From NCBI GenBank assembly GCA_937973565.1, contig CALJKQ010000249.1, forward strand, positions 1 to 16,167: a stretch of 16,167 nt of DNA, read 5' to 3'. A model generated the notes under the pieces. It made no database searches. It was not told the DNA's origin and saw nothing but the letters and a program-made list of their open reading frames with translations. The translations under genes and the position numbers were made by a program. Positions 14,231-16,167 of this stretch are shown one piece after another. This DNA comes from an uncultured Saprospiraceae bacterium. GTDB taxonomy: Bacteria; Bacteroidota; Bacteroidia; Chitinophagales; Saprospiraceae. The stretch's first letter is position 1, and every line of letters starts with the position of its first letter.

Positions 14231-14851
14231 TCAAATCACACCAAAAACAAAGTTGCGACCCAACAACTCATCAATCACCCGCTCCAGCACATCCCGCAAG
14301 TGGCACTCCGCCTTGAGACTGTCGTGAAATACAAGGATAGAACCCGATTTAACACCGGTGGTGGCATTTTGGTAAACCTGCTCCGAGCTAAGACTTGCAT
14401 CATAATCTTTACTCAGCGTATCCCACATAATAACTTTGTATCTGTCTTTGATCTGGGCGTATTGTTTAGGACTAATCCTTCCATAAGGAGGCCTGAACAG
14501 CTTAGAATCAATGAACTGAGCAGCCTCATCAATCTCCTGAAAGTAAGCCTCATTGGCAGCAGTCCAGCCGGAAAGGTGGTTTTGGGTGTGGTTACCCACA
14601 GTATGGCCTTCCTCCAAAATACGGGCATAGATATCGGGGTGTTTTTGAACATTGGCGCCCACACAAAAAAAAGTGGCTTTGATGCCTTTTGCTTTTAACA
14701 CATCCAATACCCATGGCGTCACCTCGGGGATGGGACCATCGTCAAAAGTGAGGTAAATTTTATTTTCCGTATTGGGCAGTGTCCATGTCAAACCCCTGAA
14801 AAAGAGCGACAGGATGCTGATGGGTTTGAAGGGTGGGATGATCGATTTCAT
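14231..14851 (-). CDS. Polysaccharide deacetylase (NodB-homology domain)
   Basis: This 206-residue protein, compact for the family, carries all the main NodB motifs. They are TFDDGP (35-40, catalytic base Asp and metal Asp), HTQNH (88-92, the H-x3-H metal ligands), RPPYG (120-124), 'MWDTLSKDYD' (142-151) and 'ILVFHDS' (172-178, catalytic His176). It removes acetyl groups from N-acetylated or O-acetylated polysaccharide such as peptidoglycan or exopolysaccharide; the substrate is not evident. The first ~25 residues include a short hydrophobic stretch but no clear signal peptide. I chose the ATG at 14851; an upstream TTG at 14881 would start inside the promoter. The gene follows the START-like gene by 30 bases and has its own -7 element. 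Confidence 0.92.
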   Translation of the reverse strand: MKSIIPPFKPISILSLFFRGLTWTLPNTENKIYLTFDDGPIPEVTPWVLDVLKAKGIKATFFCVGANVQKHPDIYARILEEGHTVGNHTQNHLSGWTAANEAYFQEIDEAAQFIDSKLFRPPYGRISPKQYAQIKDRYKVIMWDTLSKDYDASLSSEQVYQNATTGVKSGSILVFHDSLKAECHLRDVLERVIDELLGRNFVFGVI

Positions 14852-14858
14852 GTGGTTA

Positions 14859-14866
14859 CAAAGATA
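14859..14866 (-). promoter_or_regulatory. -7 promoter element for the deacetylase gene
   Basis: The minus strand reads TATCTTTG, matching TAnnTTTG, seven bases upstream of the ATG at 14851. The predicted transcript would have at most a one- or two-base leader. Confidence 0.5.
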
Positions 14867-14881
14867 GGCACTTTGAACCAA

Positions 14882-15475
14882 TCAGGGACAGGCCCTTTTC
14901 CTGAGATTGGTCAGGGTCTTGATAGGACCATCCGTAAGCGTGGCATTGATGATCCAATTGGGAATGCTGCCGGACGGGTCCATAAAGGCAGTGTGTTCTA
15001 CGGCCAACTGTCCGTCTTTGCCGCTGATCCTCCAGGCACTTTCTATGTTTTTGACATAGACATAATCTGCCTCCGGTTTATGTTCAATGGGGTAAAACCT
15101 GGTTTCAACTTTCAGGTCACCGTTGGCTTCTTTTTTGATGGACGCCTTGATGGTGCTGTACCGATCGCCGGCCAGGGAAGGAAAATCGAAAAAGATTTTA
15201 TACACCCCCTCGGTGGGTGAAATTTGTTTCAATAGCTCAACCTTTTCTACCATGTCGTACCACTGATACATGTTTTGGATGTCGATAAAGGTTTTGTATA
15301 AATTGTCTTTGGTACAATTGTAGGTGGCCACCGCCTTTAGTTCTTTCAGTTTCTGGCCTTCTTTGATGCGGGTATATACTTTTACGCCACTTTTTTCTTT
15401 GGCCAAGGTCCATTCTGCAGGAGCAGAGACGCCCCATGTGAGGCTGAGGAGCAGTAGGGTTGATAAAATTTTCAT
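14882..15475 (-). CDS. Secreted START/SRPBCC-like lipid-binding protein
   Basis: This 197-residue protein has a signal peptide (about 1-18, LSTLLLLSLTWGVSA). A START-like helix-grip domain follows, indicated by 'WTLAKEKSGVKVYTR', 'KLKELKAVATYNC', 'YQWYDMVEKVELLKQ', 'VYKIFFDFPSLAGDRYSTIKAS', 'SAWRISGKDGQLAVEHTAFMDPSGSIPNWIIN' and 'GPIKTLTNLR'. Bacterial members bind hydrophobic ligands, but the ligand here is unknown. The order of motifs and length are normal for a single START domain. It is directly upstream of the deacetylase gene on the same strand, so the two may be cotranscribed. A promoter of its own was not identified. Confidence 0.85.
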   Translation of the reverse strand: MKILSTLLLLSLTWGVSAPAEWTLAKEKSGVKVYTRIKEGQKLKELKAVATYNCTKDNLYKTFIDIQNMYQWYDMVEKVELLKQISPTEGVYKIFFDFPSLAGDRYSTIKASIKKEANGDLKVETRFYPIEHKPEADYVYVKNIESAWRISGKDGQLAVEHTAFMDPSGSIPNWIINATLTDGPIKTLTNLRKRACP

Positions 15476-15572
15476 AATCCATTAACTGTTTACAAAGAAA
15501 TAAAGTTTTCTTAACCTCCAATTAATTCATGGGAGTAAGCCATTCGTGCTTCCCGTGCCCATCGGTTTTTGT

Positions 15573-15580
15573 TATCTTTG
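15573..15580 (+). promoter_or_regulatory. -7 promoter element for the paaZ-like gene
   Basis: TATCTTTG matches TAnnTTTG. With a start site about seven bases downstream, the leader would be about 43 bases before the ATG at 15630. No clear -33 TTTG is seen. Confidence 0.5.
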
Positions 15581-15629
15581 TAGCTGCCCATAAAGTAGGT
15601 TTTGGGCATAACCCTATCCAATACCAGAG

Positions 15630-16167
15630 ATGAAACTAAAAAATTACATAGCCGGCCAATGGGTCGAAGGAAGTGGCGAAGGCCAGATGTTGTACGATGC
15701 CTCAACGGGTGCCGAGGTAGCCATTGCCACCGCTGAGGGCATCGACCTTAGCCGGGCTTTTGACCATGCGCGCAACACGGGCAATCCCAAATTGCGCAAG
15801 ATGACCTTCAGGGAACGCGGCATGATGCTCAAAAACCTGGCACTCTTCCTCATGGAGCGAAAAGAAAAATACTACGACGTATCCTATAAAACCGGTGCCA
15901 CCCGGGTTGATAGCTGGATCGATATCGAAGGGGGCATCGGCAATCTCTTTGCCAATGCCAGCCTTAGAAGGAAGTTTCCCGACCTGCCGTACACCACAGA
16001 AGGCGACCCCATCGGATTGAGCAAGGGCGGTACCTTTATGGGTCACCACATCCTCGTGCCCAAAGAAGGGGTGGCGGTACACATCAACGCCTTTAACTTC
16101 CCGATCTGGGGCATGCTCGAAAATGTGCCGTCAACTGGTTGGCCGGAGTACCGGCCATCGTAAAACC
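15630..16167 (+). CDS. paaZ: PaaZ aldehyde dehydrogenase domain, N-terminal part, with apparent frameshift
   Basis: The first ~165 residues closely match the N-terminus of PaaZ, the phenylacetate-degradation enzyme that combines ring hydrolysis (C-terminal MaoC-like domain) with an NADP-dependent aldehyde dehydrogenase (N-terminal domain). Shared motifs include 'FRERGMMLKNLALFL', 'TGATRVDSWIDIEGGIGNLF' and GVAVHINAFNFPIWGMLE. After Glu164 the frame continues as N-V-P-S-T-G-W and ends at TAA 16161-16163. The other frame from 16130 reads V-N-W-L-A-G-V-P-A-I-V-K, exactly the expected continuation and open to the window edge. One missing G after 16127 explains it. The deletion may be a sequencing error or a true mutation. 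The rest of the gene is outside the window. Confidence 0.85.

Noticed and set aside
14135..14698. 187-codon plus-strand ORF across the repeat array edge and the deacetylase gene
   Set aside because: It is antisense to the deacetylase, whose catalytic motifs are all present, and its protein has no recognisable features.
15702..16082. 126-codon minus-strand ORF opposite paaZ
   Set aside because: The sense strand matches PaaZ closely; the antisense frame is a shadow.

Overview
The window looks like a chromosomal segment of a member of the Bacteroidota, possibly Saprospiria or a relative. The rank below phylum is inference. The evidence is a DUF5916 outer-membrane protein, a DUF6089/PorG-like barrel protein, a large secreted BNR-repeat protein, and a lipoprotein with an acidic stretch just after its lipidated cysteine. 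In addition, several starts have A-rich leaders without Shine-Dalgarno sequences, and six sites match the Bacteroidota -7 promoter element TAnnTTTG just upstream of genes.

Layout. 1-207 is the tail of a KefB/C-type cation/proton antiporter (TrkA-N part). 265-3140 holds a DUF5916 protein and a small Cys-rich lipoprotein. 3158-5016 is a divergent pair: a PLP-dependent cystathionine gamma-synthase/methionine gamma-lyase-like enzyme and an Lrp/AsnC regulator, followed by an OsmC-type peroxiredoxin. 5712-8981 (minus) is a 1089-residue VPS10/BNR-repeat protein. 9143-10513 is an AT-rich AAA_14/DUF4143 ATPase with a PD-(D/E)xK-like C-terminus, preceded by a cluster of 18-25 bp palindrome-forming motifs. 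10624-12224 (minus) is a DUF6089 barrel protein translationally coupled to a MOSC-domain protein. 12403-13594 (minus) is an overlapping two-gene locus, a putative wHTH protein followed by an AbiEii-like nucleotidyltransferase, resembling a toxin-antitoxin unit. 14231-15475 (minus) holds a polysaccharide deacetylase and a START-like lipid-binding protein. 15630 to the end is the N-terminal part of paaZ with an apparent one-base frameshift.

The noncoding DNA is the most unusual part. (1) Perfectly phased 7-bp tandem repeats (30 units at 5493-5702) recur in shorter form at 10508-10615 and 12366-12406, always at gene 3' ends. (2) A ~177-bp structured repeat occurs in three tandem copies at 13735-14205. 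Each copy has CATTAAG motifs exactly 19 bp apart, facing inverted CTTAATG motifs that can fold into nested hairpins. (3) A three-copy motif with perfect 18-bp inverted arms lies at 9028-9102, next to the ATPase promoter.

Most genes are ordinary core or peripheral metabolism and envelope functions. The ATPase and the nucleotidyltransferase locus look like accessory insertions: they are AT-rich and are bordered by the repeats. No tRNA, rRNA, CRISPR array or insertion sequence was seen.
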